Source: Micromonospora sp. DSM 45708 (GTDB lineage Bacteria; Actinomycetota; Actinomycetes; Mycobacteriales; Micromonosporaceae). From it: a stretch of DNA of 64,000 nucleotides. The DNA lies in contig NZ_CP154796.1 of NCBI RefSeq assembly GCF_039566955.1, positions 434,001 through 498,000 of the forward strand. The letters are read 5' to 3'. Position numbers and translations under genes: made by a program. Below, in pieces: positions 1-9,464 of this stretch; position 1 is the stretch's first letter, and each line of letters starts with the position of its first letter. The notes under the pieces were generated by a model that was not told the DNA's origin, did no database searches, and saw nothing but the letters and a program-made list of their open reading frames with translations.

Positions 1-218
1 TCGGCACCGACCTCGGCGCGCTGATGGGTGGCGCGATCGTCACCGAGGGCATCTTCGGCATCAACGGCATCGGCCGGCAGGTGCTGCGCTCCATCGTGAC
101 GAAGGAGAGCGCTACCGTTGTCGGCATCGTGGTGGTGCTGGTGGTCGTCTACCTCGTGATGAACCTGCTGGTGGACCTGCTCTACGCCGCCCTCGACCCG
201 AGGATCCGCTATGAGTGA
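1..218 (+). CDS. Peptide ABC transporter permease, DppB/OppB type (3' end only)
   Basis: This is the C-terminal end of an inner-membrane permease of a dipeptide/oligopeptide importer; the 5' part lies outside the window. The visible residues include the family-typical stretch MGGAIVTEGIFGINGIGRQV, followed by a hydrophobic last membrane segment and the ending LLYAALDPRIRYE. The homologous full gene at 20696-21634 ends almost identically (LYAVLDPRIRYE), which supports the call. It is the first visible gene of an operon with the DppC-type permease and two ATPases downstream, all on the same strand. Confidence 0.9.
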   Translation, partial: GTDLGALMGGAIVTEGIFGINGIGRQVLRSIVTKESATVVGIVVVLVVVYLVMNLLVDLLYAALDPRIRYE

Positions 219-293
219 CCGCCGCAGCGAACGAATCGTCCCAGCAGTCTGCGCGGGCAACCAGGCCCGCGCCGAGCGCAGCGAGGTGCGGGC

Positions 294-1277
294 ATGAGTG
301 ACCCGAGTTCCGCGTCGATCGTGTCGACGCCGCCCGCGACCATGCCCACCGAGGCCGGGTCCGGCGCGCCCACCAACGCCGGCCTGCCGGAGAGCGCCAA
401 GCAGCAGAAGCCGCGTGGCCTGCTCGGCGACGCCTGGCTCGACCTGCGTCGCAAGCCGCTGTTCTGGATCTCCGCCGCGTTCATCATGCTCTTCATCGTG
501 ATGGCCGCGTTCCCGTCGCTGTTCACGTCCGGTGACGCGGTCAACGGCGCGCTGGAGCGCAGCCGGGTCGAGCCGTCGTCCTCCGCCTGGTTCGGCTACG
601 ACGTGCAGGGCCGCGACGTCTACTCCCGGGTCATCTACGGCGCCCGTGCGTCGATCGTGGTGGCCCTGGTCTCCACCATCCTCACCCTGCTGTTCGGTGG
701 CGCGATGGGCATCATCGCCGGCTACCGCGGCGGCTGGGTGGACGCGCTGCTGTCCCGGATCGCGGACATCTTCTTCGGCCTGCCGTTCGTGCTCGGCGCG
801 ATCGTCATCCTGACCACGTTCAACGGGTCCGGCACCGACAACGGCGAGTGGACGATCATGGGGCTGGTCATCCTGTCCCTGAGCGTGCTGAGCTGGCCGG
901 TGGTGATGCGGCTGATGCGCTCCTCGGTGCTCGCCACCAAGGAGGCCGACTACATCGTCGCGGCCCGTGCGCTGGGCGCCGGCACCGGCCGGATCATCCT
1001 CAAGCACCTGCTGCCCAACTGCCTGGCGCCGCTGCTGGTCTACGGCACGATCATGGTGGGCTCGTTCATCGGCGCGGAGGCCACGCTCTCCTTCCTGGGC
1101 ATCGGCCTGAAGAGCCCGGTGGTCTCCTGGGGCATCATGATCAGCGAGGCGCAGAACTACATCCGGGTCTCGCCGTTCCTGCTGTTCTTCCCCTCCGCGT
1201 TCCTCGTCACCGCCGTGCTGAGCTTCGTGATGCTCGGCGAGGCGGTCCGCGAGGCCCTCGACCCGAAGCTCCGATAG
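294..1277 (+). CDS. Peptide ABC transporter permease, DppC/OppC type
   Basis: Second membrane subunit of the peptide importer, 327 aa, with about six membrane segments. The first ~75 residues form a Pro/Ser-rich cytoplasmic tail followed by the typical N-terminal motif WLDLRRKPLFWIS. The permease loop ADYIVAARALGAG, where the ATPases dock, lies near residues 219-231. The C-terminus EAVREALDPKLR is characteristic of the family. The ATG follows a GAGGTG ribosome-binding sequence. The next gene starts 10 bp downstream, so the genes are co-transcribed. Confidence 0.95.
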   Translation: MSDPSSASIVSTPPATMPTEAGSGAPTNAGLPESAKQQKPRGLLGDAWLDLRRKPLFWISAAFIMLFIVMAAFPSLFTSGDAVNGALERSRVEPSSSAWFGYDVQGRDVYSRVIYGARASIVVALVSTILTLLFGGAMGIIAGYRGGWVDALLSRIADIFFGLPFVLGAIVILTTFNGSGTDNGEWTIMGLVILSLSVLSWPVVMRLMRSSVLATKEADYIVAARALGAGTGRIILKHLLPNCLAPLLVYGTIMVGSFIGAEATLSFLGIGLKSPVVSWGIMISEAQNYIRVSPFLLFFPSAFLVTAVLSFVMLGEAVREALDPKLR

Positions 1278-1287
1278 GGGAACTGAG

Positions 1288-2331
1288 TTGTCCGACATTC
1301 TCGTGTCCGAGCAGTCCGCGGCCGGCGCCGACGGATCCGGCCGCCCCTCGGGCCGCCTGCTCGAGGTCGACGACCTGCGGGTCGAGTTCCGCACCCGGGA
1401 CGGCGTCGCCAAGGTCATCAACGGAGTGACGTACCACGTCGACGCGGGGGAGACCCTCGCCGTGCTCGGCGAGTCCGGCTCCGGCAAGAGCGTCACCGCG
1501 CAGACCGTCATGGGCATCCTGGACACCCCGCCCGGGTTCGTCACCGGCGGCCAGGTCCGCTTCCACGGCAAGGACATGCTCACGATGTCCGCCGAGCAGC
1601 GGCGGCGGATCCGTGGCGAGGGCATCGCCATGATCTTCCAGGACTCGCTCTCGGCCCTCAACCCGGTTTTCACCGTCGGCTTCCAGATCGCCGAGCAGTT
1701 CCGCATCCGGCGCGGCCTCGGCCGCGCGGAAGCCAAGAAGCGCGCGATCGAGATGCTCGACCAGGTGAAGATCCCCAACGCCAAGGGTCGGTTCAGCAAC
1801 TACCCGCACCAGTTCTCCGGCGGCATGCGGCAGCGCGCCATGATCGCGATGTCGCTGGCCCTGGACCCGGAGGTGCTGATCGCCGACGAGCCGACCACCG
1901 CGCTGGACGTGACCGTGCAGGCCCAGATCATGGACCTGCTCAGCGAACTCCAGCGGGAACGGCAGATGGGCATGATCCTGATCACCCACGACCTCGGCGT
2001 GGTCGCCGACGTCGCGGACCGGATCGCGGTCATGTACGCCGGCCGGATCGTCGAGGAAGCGGACGTCTACGACCTGTACCGCAAGCCGGCCCACCCGTAC
2101 ACGCTCGGCCTGCTCAACTCGATCCCGCGGATGGACGAGAAGGGGCAGGAGCTCCGGACCATCAAGGGGCTCCCGCCGAACCTGATGAACATCCCGCCGG
2201 GCTGCGCCTTCAACCCGCGCTGCCCGATGGCGCAGCCGGTGTGCCGGGAGAAGGTCCCGCCGCTGCTGCAACTGGGCCACGGCCGGGCCAGCGCCTGCCA
2301 CTTCGCCGAGGAGCTCGTGAACCGTGACTGA
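1288..2331 (+). CDS. Peptide ABC transporter ATP-binding protein, DppD/OppD type
   Basis: Cytoplasmic ATPase powering peptide uptake, 347 aa, starting at TTG. Walker A is GESGSGKS (about residue 66), the signature is FSGGMRQR and Walker B is [12 protein letters not shown]. The C-terminal oligopeptide-ABC extension carries the Cys cluster [15 protein letters not shown], which in this family can hold an Fe-S cluster. It overlaps the following ATPase gene by 8 bp, a sign of translational coupling. The paralogue on the minus strand at 18703-19740 has the same architecture. Confidence 0.95.
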   Translation: MSDILVSEQSAAGADGSGRPSGRLLEVDDLRVEFRTRDGVAKVINGVTYHVDAGETLAVLGESGSGKSVTAQTVMGILDTPPGFVTGGQVRFHGKDMLTMSAEQRRRIRGEGIAMIFQDSLSALNPVFTVGFQIAEQFRIRRGLGRAEAKKRAIEMLDQVKIPNAKGRFSNYPHQFSGGMRQRAMIAMSLALDPEVLIADEPTTALDVTVQAQIMDLLSELQRERQMGMILITHDLGVVADVADRIAVMYAGRIVEEADVYDLYRKPAHPYTLGLLNSIPRMDEKGQELRTIKGLPPNLMNIPPGCAFNPRCPMAQPVCREKVPPLLQLGHGRASACHFAEELVNRD

Positions 2332-3340
2332 GAACATCATCGAGGTTCGTGACCTGGTCAAGCACTACCCCGTGACCCGGGGTGTGGTGTTCAAGAAGAC
2401 CATCGGTCACGTCAAGGCGGTCGACGGCGTCTCCTTCGAACTCAAGGCCGGCGAGACGCTCGGCGTGGTCGGCGAGTCCGGCTGCGGCAAGTCGACGCTC
2501 GCCCGGGTGCTGATGAACCTGGAGAAGCCGACCGCCGGCCAGGTGCTCTACAAGGGCCAGGACATCTCCAAGCTCTCCGGTGGCGCGCTGCGGCGGCTGC
2601 GCCGGCAGATCCAGCTGGTGATGCAGGACCCGTACACCTCGCTGAACCCCCGGATGACGGTGGGTGACCTGATCGGCGAGCCGTTCGAGATCCACCCCGA
2701 GGTGGCTCCGCGCGGCAGCCGGCGCGGCAAGGTCAAGGAGCTGCTCGACCTGGTCGGCCTCAACCCGGAGCACATCAACCGGTACCCGCACCAGTTCTCC
2801 GGCGGTCAGCGGCAGCGCATCGGCATCGCCCGGGCGCTGGCGCTGCGGCCCGAGGTGATCGTCTGCGACGAGCCGGTGTCGGCGCTGGACGTGTCCATCC
2901 AGGCCCAGGTCATGAACCTGCTGGAGAAGCTCCAGGCCGAGTTCGGGCTGTCGTACGTCTTCATCGCCCACGACCTGTCGGTCGTGCGCCACCTGTCGGA
3001 CCGGGTCGCCGTGATGTACCTGGGCAAGATGGTGGAGATCGGCACCGAGGACGAGATCTACGAGCGGCCGACCCACCCGTACACCCAGGCGCTGCTGTCG
3101 GCGGTGCCGGTGCCGGACCCGACCGTGCGGGAGAGCAAGGCGATCATCCGGCTCCAGGGTGACGTCCCCTCGCCGGTCAGCCCGCCCTCGGGCTGCCGGT
3201 TCCGCACCCGGTGCTGGAAGGCGCAGGACGTCTGCGCCCAGGAGGTGCCGCTGCTGGAGATCCGGCCGGGCTCGGACCACCCGAGCGCCTGCCACTTCGC
3301 CGAGAAGCGGGAGATCGTCGTCACCCACGAGGTGGCCTGA
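2324..3340 (+). CDS. Peptide ABC transporter ATP-binding protein, DppF/OppF type
   Basis: Second ATPase of the peptide importer, 338 aa, starting at GTG inside the end of the DppD-type gene. It has Walker [10 protein letters not shown], signature FSGGQRQR, Walker [13 protein letters not shown], and the DppF-typical phrase [19 protein letters not shown]. The C-terminal Cys cluster [15 protein letters not shown] is present. It is the last gene of this operon; the following gene is on the opposite strand. The paralogue at 17691-18719 is very similar. Confidence 0.95.
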   Translation: MTENIIEVRDLVKHYPVTRGVVFKKTIGHVKAVDGVSFELKAGETLGVVGESGCGKSTLARVLMNLEKPTAGQVLYKGQDISKLSGGALRRLRRQIQLVMQDPYTSLNPRMTVGDLIGEPFEIHPEVAPRGSRRGKVKELLDLVGLNPEHINRYPHQFSGGQRQRIGIARALALRPEVIVCDEPVSALDVSIQAQVMNLLEKLQAEFGLSYVFIAHDLSVVRHLSDRVAVMYLGKMVEIGTEDEIYERPTHPYTQALLSAVPVPDPTVRESKAIIRLQGDVPSPVSPPSGCRFRTRCWKAQDVCAQEVPLLEIRPGSDHPSACHFAEKREIVVTHEVA

Positions 3341-3411
3341 GCCAGACCGGACCGCCTGCCGACGTCAGCCCGACGCCGGCAGGCGGTTCGTCGTCTGCCG
3401 GGCGGGGCGCG

Positions 3412-3765
3412 TCACAGCGGGCCGCGGCCGGCGCGCAGCAGCAGCAGCGCGAGCTGCGTGCCGTCGGCGCCGAGTTCCGCGCGGAACCGCTCCAGGATCT
3501 CCCGCTCGCGGGAGAGCACCAGCCGGGTCCCCCCGGCGGCCAGCCGGGTCACGCCGACCTCCTGGGAGAGCGCGGCCCGTTCCTGCCAGAGCGCGACGAG
3601 CATGCGGTCGATCTCGTCGATCCGGTGCCGGATCTCACCGATCCGCTCGGCCGCCGCCGAGTCGTCGGTGCCGGTCCGGGCCGCCGCGGCGCCGGTCGGG
3701 TCACCGCCGGGCTTCCGGTCGTGCCGCGCCGGGCCGCCGCTGGACTCCACCACGTCAGTCATCAT
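3412..3765 (-). CDS. Chorismate mutase, AroQ type
   Basis: Predicted to convert chorismate to prephenate in phenylalanine/tyrosine synthesis, 117 aa. The single all-helical AroQ fold is seen as RIGEIRHRIDEIDRMLVALW, then ALSQEVGVTRLAAGG, then LSREREILERFRAELG; the Arg and Glu positions fit an intracellular AroQ mutase. The first ~35 residues are a disordered Gly/Ala/Asp-rich tail. The start is the first of two adjacent ATGs; a much longer open frame upstream is treated as antisense shadow of the helicase gene. In M. tuberculosis the equivalent gene (Rv0948c) also sits next to uvrD1 on the opposite strand. Confidence 0.88.
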   Translation of the reverse strand: MMTDVVESSGGPARHDRKPGGDPTGAAAARTGTDDSAAAERIGEIRHRIDEIDRMLVALWQERAALSQEVGVTRLAAGGTRLVLSREREILERFRAELGADGTQLALLLLRAGRGPL

Positions 3766-3812
3766 CGTCGTCCCTCTCGGGGCTCGGTCCCGGTACCCGG
3801 ATCCCGGGACGG

Positions 3813-3844
3813 AAAAGCCCCGGGCTCGGGAGCCCGGGGCTTTT
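3813..3844. terminator. Strong hairpin, probable terminator
   Basis: Perfect 14-bp stem (AAAAGCCCCGGGCT with its complement) and a 4-nt CGGG loop, flanked by A and T runs so that it looks like an intrinsic terminator in both directions. It lies 5' of the leftward chorismate mutase gene and about 470 bp past the rightward peptide ABC operon, so it may stop read-through from that operon. The rest of 3766-4053 shows no gene I can support. Confidence 0.7.
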
Positions 3845-4053
3845 CGTAGGTCTGATTCGATCAGGCGCGACCCACGGCTGCCGGACTCCCGGTGCCGTAG
3901 TAAAAGAAGCGCTGATCGAACACGTCGTCGAGTATGCCGACCGCCGGGGCGGACGCGCAAGGAAACCGGCCAACAGGTGGGACGTGACGCCGCCCGCGCA
4001 CCCGGGCGCGCGGGCGGGGAAGTGTCCGGCCGACGGCATAGACTCGGGCTGCG

Positions 4054-6453
4054 ATGCATCCTCTCTTCGACATTCCCGCGTCCCCGCCCGCGCCGGAGTC
4101 CCGGCCGACCCCGCCGCGCCGTTCCGGGGCCGCCCGGTCGGATCCGCAGGCCCTTCTCGACGGCCTGAACGGCCCGCAGCGGGACGCGGTGACCCACGCC
4201 GGCTCCCCCTTGTTGATCGTGGCCGGCGCCGGCTCGGGCAAGACACGCGTGCTGACCAACCGGATCGCCTACCTGCTCGCCGCCCGGGACGTGCACCCCG
4301 GCGAGATCATCGCGATCACGTTCACCAACAAGGCCGCCGGCGAGATGAAGGAACGGGTGACCGCGCTGGTCGGCCCGCGCGCCCGGATGATGTGGGTGTC
4401 GACGTTCCACTCGGCCTGTGTCCGCATCCTGCGGGCCGAGCACGAGCACGCCGGCCTGAAGTCGTCGTTCTCGATCTACGACGCCGACGACTCCCGGCGC
4501 CTGATGCAACTGGTGACCCGCGAGCTGGACCTGGACCCGAAGCGCTATCCGGCGCGGGGGCTGGCGGCCCAGGTGTCCAACCTGAAGAACGAGCTGGTCG
4601 ACCCGGAGGAGTTCGCCGGCCGGGCCAAGGGGCCCAACGAGCGGGCGCTGGCCGAGGCGTACGCGCTCTACCAGCGACGGCTGCGCGAGGCCCACGCGCT
4701 GGACTTCGACGACCTGATCATGACCACGGTGCACCTGCTCCAGTCGCACCCGCACGTGGCGGAGAGCTACCGGCGCCGGTTCCGGCACGTGCTGGTCGAC
4801 GAGTACCAGGACACCAACCACGCCCAGTACGTCCTGATCAAGGAGCTGGTCTCCGGCACCGAGGGCGTCCCGCCGGCCGAGCTGTGCGTGGTCGGCGACG
4901 CCGACCAGTCGATCTACGCGTTCCGGGGCGCGACCATCCGCAACATCCTGGAGTTCGAGCGGGACTTCACCGACGCCCGCACCATCCTGCTGGAGCAGAA
5001 CTACCGCTCGACCCAGACCATCCTCAACGCGGCCAACGCGGTCATCGACCGGAACACCTCACGCAAGCCCAAGCGGCTGTGGAGCGACGCCGGCGCCGGT
5101 GAGCAGATCGTCGGCTACGTGGCCGACACCGAGCACGCCGAGGCGGACTGGGTGGCCCGGGAGATCGACCGGCTCGTCGACGCCGGCGACACCCGGCCGG
5201 GCGACGTGGCCGTCTTCTACCGCACCAACGCCATGTCCCGGGTGTTCGAGGAGGTGTTCATCCGCGTCGGCCTGCCCTACAAGGTGGTCGGCGGGGTGCG
5301 CTTCTACGAGCGCAAGGAGGTCCGCGACGCGCTGGCCTACCTGCGGGCCGTGGTCAACGACGACGACACCGTCAGCCTGCGCCGGATCCTCAACACCCCC
5401 CGGCGGGGCATCGGCGAGCGGGCCGAGGCGTGCGTCGAGGCACTGGCCGCGCGGGACCGCATCTCCTTCGGCGCCGCGCTGCGCCGGGCGAAGGACGCGC
5501 CGGGCATCTCCACCCGGGCGGCCAACGGCATCGCCGAGTTCGTCGCGTTGCTCGACTCGGCCCGTGAGCTGGCCGCCACCGGCACCCCGGAGGAGGTGCT
5601 GGAGGCGCTGCTGACCCGCTCGGGCTACCTGGCCGAGCTGGAGGAGAGCCTCGACCCGCAGGACGCCGGCCGGGTGGACAACCTCCAGGAGCTGGTGAGC
5701 GTCGCCCGGGAGTACACCGAGCGGATCGAGTCGCTGGGCGCCGACGACGAGCGGGCCACGCTGGCCGGCTTCCTGGAGCAGGTCGCGCTGGTCGCCGACG
5801 CCGACCAGATCCCGTCCGACGACCCCGACCATCAGGGGGTGGTCACGCTCATGACGCTGCACACCGCCAAGGGGCTGGAGTTCCCGGTGGTGTTCCTGAC
5901 CGGCCTGGAGGACGGCGTCTTCCCGCACCTGCGCTCGCTCGGCGACTCCCGCGAGCTGGAGGAGGAGCGCCGGCTGGCGTACGTGGGCATCACCCGGGCC
6001 CGGCAGCGCCTCTACCTGTCCCGGGCGGTCACCCGGTCGGCCTGGGGCGCACCGGCCTACAACCCGCCGTCCCGGTTCCTGGAGGAGCTGCCGCCGGAGC
6101 TGGTGCGGTGGGAGCGCACCGAGGGGTCGTACACGTCGTGGGGTGGCGGCGGCGGTGGCGTCGGCGGCCGTGCGGACCGGTTGTCGGGCGGCCGGGGCGG
6201 CTTCACCGGCGGCACGCCCAAGGCCACCCAGCTCGCCAAGCGTCTCGGCGTGGACGCCAGCCGGCTGGCCACCGCGAGCGACCTGAAGCAGGCCCCCAAG
6301 GTCTCGGTGGGCGACCGGGTCAACCACCAGCGTTACGGCCTGGGTCGGGTGCTGGCGGTGGAGGGCGCCGGGCCGGGTGCCCGGGCCCAGATCAACTTCG
6401 GTGACCAGACCATGTGGCTGGTGCTGCGGCACGCGCCGATCGACAAGCTCTGA
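4054..6453 (+). CDS. pcrA: ATP-dependent DNA helicase PcrA/UvrD (superfamily 1A)
   Basis: 3'-5' DNA helicase for nucleotide excision repair and clearing of recombination intermediates, 799 aa. Motifs in order: Q motif GLNGPQRDAV (about 38-47), Walker A GAGSGKT (58-64), motif Ia ITFTNKAAGEM, motif II VDEYQDTN, motif III GDADQSIYAFRGA, motif IV ILLEQNYRST, motif V LMTLHTAKGLEFPVV and motif VI RRLAYVGITRARQRLYL. A Gly-rich linker near residue 690 leads to a C-terminal tudor-like domain (VGDRVNHQRYGLGRVLAVEG), known in this family to bind RNA polymerase. Corresponds by context to mycobacterial UvrD1. The ~30-residue Pro-rich N-terminus is ordinary for actinobacteria. Confidence 0.97.
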   Translation: MHPLFDIPASPPAPESRPTPPRRSGAARSDPQALLDGLNGPQRDAVTHAGSPLLIVAGAGSGKTRVLTNRIAYLLAARDVHPGEIIAITFTNKAAGEMKERVTALVGPRARMMWVSTFHSACVRILRAEHEHAGLKSSFSIYDADDSRRLMQLVTRELDLDPKRYPARGLAAQVSNLKNELVDPEEFAGRAKGPNERALAEAYALYQRRLREAHALDFDDLIMTTVHLLQSHPHVAESYRRRFRHVLVDEYQDTNHAQYVLIKELVSGTEGVPPAELCVVGDADQSIYAFRGATIRNILEFERDFTDARTILLEQNYRSTQTILNAANAVIDRNTSRKPKRLWSDAGAGEQIVGYVADTEHAEADWVAREIDRLVDAGDTRPGDVAVFYRTNAMSRVFEEVFIRVGLPYKVVGGVRFYERKEVRDALAYLRAVVNDDDTVSLRRILNTPRRGIGERAEACVEALAARDRISFGAALRRAKDAPGISTRAANGIAEFVALLDSARELAATGTPEEVLEALLTRSGYLAELEESLDPQDAGRVDNLQELVSVAREYTERIESLGADDERATLAGFLEQVALVADADQIPSDDPDHQGVVTLMTLHTAKGLEFPVVFLTGLEDGVFPHLRSLGDSRELEEERRLAYVGITRARQRLYLSRAVTRSAWGAPAYNPPSRFLEELPPELVRWERTEGSYTSWGGGGGGVGGRADRLSGGRGGFTGGTPKATQLAKRLGVDASRLATASDLKQAPKVSVGDRVNHQRYGLGRVLAVEGAGPGARAQINFGDQTMWLVLRHAPIDKL

Positions 6454-6462
6454 GCGTCGAGG

Positions 6463-6500
6463 AGGGGCCCGGGTCGGCGGTCGTGCCGGGCCGGGCCCCT
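6463..6500. terminator. Terminator downstream of pcrA
   Basis: Inverted repeat AGGGGCCCGG ... CCGGGCCCCT followed by TTT, 10 bp after the pcrA stop codon. It lies between two convergent genes (pcrA and the M23 peptidase) and could serve both. Confidence 0.65.
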
Positions 6501-6517
6501 TTCCCGTGCCGTGGCCC

Positions 6518-7294
6518 TCAGCAGGCCACGTCGATGCCGCGGGCGCGCAGGAACGGCGCCGGGTCGATCTGGTTCCACATGGCTCCCTGGTGCACCTCGA
6601 AGTGCAGGTGCGGGCCGGTGGCGTCACCGGTGGCGCCCTCGTAGCCGATGATCTGACCGGCCTTGACCTTGTCGCCGACGTCGACGAGCAGCCGGCTCTG
6701 GTGGGCGTAGTGGGTCAGGTAGCCGTTGTGGTGGTCGACGAAGACGGAGGTGCCGTATCCGTCGCCCACGTCGCCGGCCTTGACGACGGTGCCGGACGCG
6801 GCGGCGCGGATCGGGGTGCCGGCGGGCATGGCGAAGTCGATGCCGGCGTGCAGCGTGCCCCACCGCTGCCCGAAGCAGGAGGTGATGTCGGCGCCCTTCA
6901 TCGGGATGACCCAGCTCGGCTTCGGCGCGGCCTTTTTCTTCGTCGGCGTCGGCGTCGGCTTGGGCGGCACGGTCTTCTTCGGCTTCGGGGTGGTCGCGCT
7001 CGGGCTGGGGGACGGGCTGGCCGGCGTCGCGGACGGGGTGACCGGGCTGACCGACTCGCGCGCCGACCGGTCGGCGCGGGCGGCGGCCTCGGCGCGGGCC
7101 CGCGCGTCGAAGTCGACCGCGGCCGGGGCGGGCGCCGGGCTGTCGTCGGTGGCGACCACGACGCCGCCGAGGCCGAGACCGAGCAGGGCCAGCGCGCCGG
7201 TGATCAGGTACGTGGTCCGCCGGCCGGTGCGCCGGTGCCGGGCGGGGGCGCGGTCCGGGGTGGTGCCGTTCGGGGTGGGACTGCTGTGCTGCAC
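6518..7294 (-). CDS. M23 (LytM) family metallopeptidase, membrane-anchored
   Basis: Predicted peptidoglycan endopeptidase, or regulator of one, 258 aa from the GTG chosen here. One membrane segment (TYLITGALALLGLGLGGVVV) near residues 20-40 is followed by an Ala/Arg-rich stretch and a long Pro/Thr/Lys-rich linker suited to crossing the cell wall. The C-terminal LytM domain has both zinc-binding motifs, HAGIDFAMP (HxxxD) and GPHLHFEVH (HxH). The start at 7294 is preceded by GAAGG at a good distance; a GTG at 7306 is an alternative, and the open frame reaches 7447. Equivalent position to Rv0950c in the mycobacterial cluster. Confidence 0.88.
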   Translation of the reverse strand: MQHSSPTPNGTTPDRAPARHRRTGRRTTYLITGALALLGLGLGGVVVATDDSPAPAPAAVDFDARARAEAAARADRSARESVSPVTPSATPASPSPSPSATTPKPKKTVPPKPTPTPTKKKAAPKPSWVIPMKGADITSCFGQRWGTLHAGIDFAMPAGTPIRAAASGTVVKAGDVGDGYGTSVFVDHHNGYLTHYAHQSRLLVDVGDKVKAGQIIGYEGATGDATGPHLHFEVHQGAMWNQIDPAPFLRARGIDVAC

Positions 7295-7507
7295 GGGAAC
7301 CTTCACCAGTTGAGGGGCACGTGGACCTGGAAATACTGGTGTCGTGCTCCGAGCGCGCCGGTGGCGGGTTCGCGGCCCGGCGGGGTGCGCCGCGGGATCG
7401 TGTCCCCGATCGTGCCGGCTGGGCGGTTCCCGACAAGCGTCGATCATCAGGTGGTGTGGCGCCGCTCACATCGTGCGGTGTGACGGGGCTGACATCCGTG
7501 CACGCGA

Positions 7508-7537
7508 AACCGCCCGGATCGCAGGATCCGGGCGGTT
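7508..7537. terminator. Terminator of the second M23 peptidase gene
   Basis: Perfect 13-bp stem (AACCGCCCGGATC with its complement) with a 4-nt loop, 19 bp beyond the stop codon of the leftward gene at 7556-8272. It separates the two M23 peptidase genes, so the second one (6518-7294) probably has its own promoter. Confidence 0.7.
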
Positions 7538-7555
7538 GTCGGGCGGTACGGAGTG

Positions 7556-8272
7556 TCAGGAAGCGGCTACGTCGCCGTAGAGTGCCTCGGTTTCGAGCTT
7601 GATGTCCACTCCGCGCTCCTGGAGGAACGTCACCGGGTCCCGAGGCTCGCCGTTGACATGGACCTCGAGGTGCAGGTGCGAGCCGTAGGAGTGGCCGGTG
7701 TTGCCGACCAGACCGAGCTGGTCGCCGGCCTTGACCTCCTGGCCCTCCTTGACGGTGACCGCGGAGGAGTGGCCGTAGATGGCCTCGCTGCCGTCGGCGT
7801 GCCGGACGATCACGGCGTAGCCGTAGCCGCCGAACCAGCCGGCCTTGGTGACGGTGCCGGCGTGGACCGCCTTGTAGGGCGTGCCCTCCGGCGCGACCAG
7901 GTCGATGCCGGTGTGCAGCTTGCCCCAGCGCATGCCGTAGGGCGACTTGAAGTCGTAGCCGTGCAGGGGGAGGAGCCAGGGGTCCTGCTCGGTGGCGGCG
8001 GCGTCGCCACCGGACCGGTCGTCCCGGGTGGCGCGGTCGGCGGTGTCGGCCCGGGCCGCGGCGTCCTGGCTGGCGATCGAGGCCTGCCGGAGCTCGTCGA
8101 GGACGGACGGGCTGACGCTCTTGGCGTCGGGGAGGGCGTTCGCGCCGAGGGCGACGATGCCGGCACCGACGAAGGCGGTCGTGACGACCGCCGCGTAGCG
8201 GCTCCGCGGGGGGGTGGGTACGCGGCGGCGACCGCGATATCGATCGGGCTCAGACGACAGGCGCTGGCGCAC
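7556..8272 (-). CDS. M23 (LytM) family metallopeptidase, second copy
   Basis: Predicted cell-wall endopeptidase, 238 aa. An Arg-rich cytoplasmic start leads to one membrane segment (AAVVTTAFVGAGIVALGANAL, about residues 25-45), an Ala/Asp-rich linker, and a C-terminal LytM domain with HTGIDLVAP and GSHLHLEVH zinc ligands. The GTG start at 8272 has an ideal GGAGGG site 5 nt upstream; the open frame continues to 8449, but the extra sequence is atypical and lies over the predicted promoter. Adjacent to another M23 gene in the same orientation, a likely tandem paralogue pair. Confidence 0.9.
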   Translation of the reverse strand: MRQRLSSEPDRYRGRRRVPTPPRSRYAAVVTTAFVGAGIVALGANALPDAKSVSPSVLDELRQASIASQDAAARADTADRATRDDRSGGDAAATEQDPWLLPLHGYDFKSPYGMRWGKLHTGIDLVAPEGTPYKAVHAGTVTKAGWFGGYGYAVIVRHADGSEAIYGHSSAVTVKEGQEVKAGDQLGLVGNTGHSYGSHLHLEVHVNGEPRDPVTFLQERGVDIKLETEALYGDVAAS

Positions 8273-8385
8273 GCACACCCTCCGTTGTCGGGGATCCGAT
8301 GCGACCTCGGACCGTTCGGTGAAGCTCGACCGAACCTCCGGTGCCGCGTCGTCACCCGTCCGTGGACTTGATGACAACCGTGGAC

Positions 8386-8414
8386 ACGTTAGCCAACAGC
8401 CACTCCTGTCACAA
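8386..8414 (-). promoter_or_regulatory. Predicted sigma-70 type promoter of the M23 gene at 7556-8272
   Basis: On the minus strand TTGTGA, a 17-bp spacer and TAACGT, a good match to the vegetative consensus. It gives a leader of roughly 105 nt before the GTG start. The divergent intergenic stretch 8273-8658 is otherwise empty apart from the ribosome-binding site of the rightward B12-binding gene. The long leader could hold RNA regulation, but I could not match a riboswitch consensus by eye. Confidence 0.5.
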
Positions 8415-8658
8415 GCCGAAGCGCCGAACCGGCGTTTCGTTATGTACATTTCTATCCTGGCTTGTGATATCTCGTGTCACCGGTCGGCTGGCCCGTCGAC
8501 TGGCCTTTCGTCGCGGACCGTGACCATTCGGCGGAGGTGTCCGGCTTCCGATGGGCCCGGCCGGGCGGTATGGCGCAGCCCGGGTTCCCGACCCCGGTCC
8601 GCCCGGGTTACCGTTCGTTCAGGTCAGCAGTGCCGGTGCCGGTGAAAGGTGTGCGCAG

Positions 8659-9063
8659 ATGAGCTCTCGGATTCGGGTCGTCGTCGCGAAGCCCGGCCTG
8701 GACGGCCACGACCGCGGCGCGAAGGTCGTCGCCCGTGCGCTGCGCGACGCCGGCATGGAGGTCATCTACACCGGCCTGCACCAGACCCCCGAGCAGATCG
8801 TCGAGACGGCGATCCAGGAGGACGCGGACGCGGTCGGGCTCTCGGTGCTCTCCGGCGCGCACATGACGCTGTTCAAGCGGGTCGTCGAGCTGCTCACCGA
8901 ACGCGAGGCGGCCGACATCGTGGTCTTCGGCGGCGGCATCATCCCGGAGGCCGACATCCCGGAGCTGGAGCGGCTCGGCGTCGCGAAGATCTTCACCCCG
9001 GGCGCCACCACCGGATCGATCGTCGACTGGGTACGGGAGAACGTGGCCCAGCCGGTCGGCTGA
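8659..9063 (+). CDS. Cobalamin B12-binding domain protein (methylmalonyl-CoA mutase small-subunit type)
   Basis: Stand-alone adenosylcobalamin-binding domain, 134 aa, of the acyl-CoA mutase family. The lower-ligand motif DGHDRG (DxHxxG) is at about residues 16-21, followed by SVLSGAH and the GGGIIP loop, all diagnostic for B12 binding. Such proteins pair with a separate substrate-binding mutase subunit encoded elsewhere. The ATG has GAAAGG upstream. It sits alone between the M23 genes and sucCD; the proximity to succinyl-CoA synthetase fits propionate/methylmalonyl-CoA flow to succinate, but that is inference. Confidence 0.9.
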   Translation: MSSRIRVVVAKPGLDGHDRGAKVVARALRDAGMEVIYTGLHQTPEQIVETAIQEDADAVGLSVLSGAHMTLFKRVVELLTEREAADIVVFGGGIIPEADIPELERLGVAKIFTPGATTGSIVDWVRENVAQPVG

Positions 9064-9076
9064 TTCCGGGCAGGGG

Positions 9077-9113
9077 GAGGGGCCGGACGCACCCCTCACA
9101 CGCCCGGCCCCTC
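9077..9113 (+). terminator. Terminator of the B12-binding gene
   Basis: Ten-bp GC stem (GAGGGGCCGG with its complement) with a 17-nt loop, starting 13 bp past the stop codon. The rest of the 9064-9464 gap contains the putative sucC promoter and no gene I can support. Confidence 0.6.
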
Positions 9114-9333
9114 TATGCACGATGCCCCGCCGCCACCCCTCGACCGACAGGGCATCGGCCGCTCCCGTCATCGCGCTTTGACCAGCGCTCCGACATCAGA
9201 CTCAACGACGCCCCTGACCGGGGGTTACGCCCCGGCGCGGACATCCCCTCCCTCGGACGGCTGACGCCGCGTCTCCCGTTGTGCGCTCCCGCGACGACGG
9301 TTGTGCATTACCGCACACCCCGCACCCGCTCGG

Positions 9334-9361
9334 TTGCCGCCGGTTCCCATCTCGTTAGGCT
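9334..9361 (+). promoter_or_regulatory. Candidate promoter of sucCD
   Basis: TTGCCG, a 16-bp spacer and TAGGCT resemble actinobacterial vegetative promoters and lie about 100 bp before the sucC start. Assigned by consensus only. Confidence 0.4.
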
Positions 9362-9464
9362 GCGGCAAATGGCCTGTCTGTTCTGATGACAGGCGTCAAA
9401 CTGATTTTCCAACGCTGGTGGCGGCGCGACGGCGCGCCGCGGAGACGGGACGGGACGCGCAATC

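Noticed and set aside
3412..4821. 469-codon minus-strand frame ending in chorismate mutase
   Set aside because: Only the last 117 codons have a family match; the rest is antisense to pcrA and crosses a terminator.
8273..8390. c-di-AMP (ydaO-type) riboswitch in the leader of the M23 gene
   Set aside because: Such riboswitches do precede wall-hydrolase genes in actinobacteria, but I could not match the conserved core in this roughly 110-nt leader; a covariance-model search would settle it.
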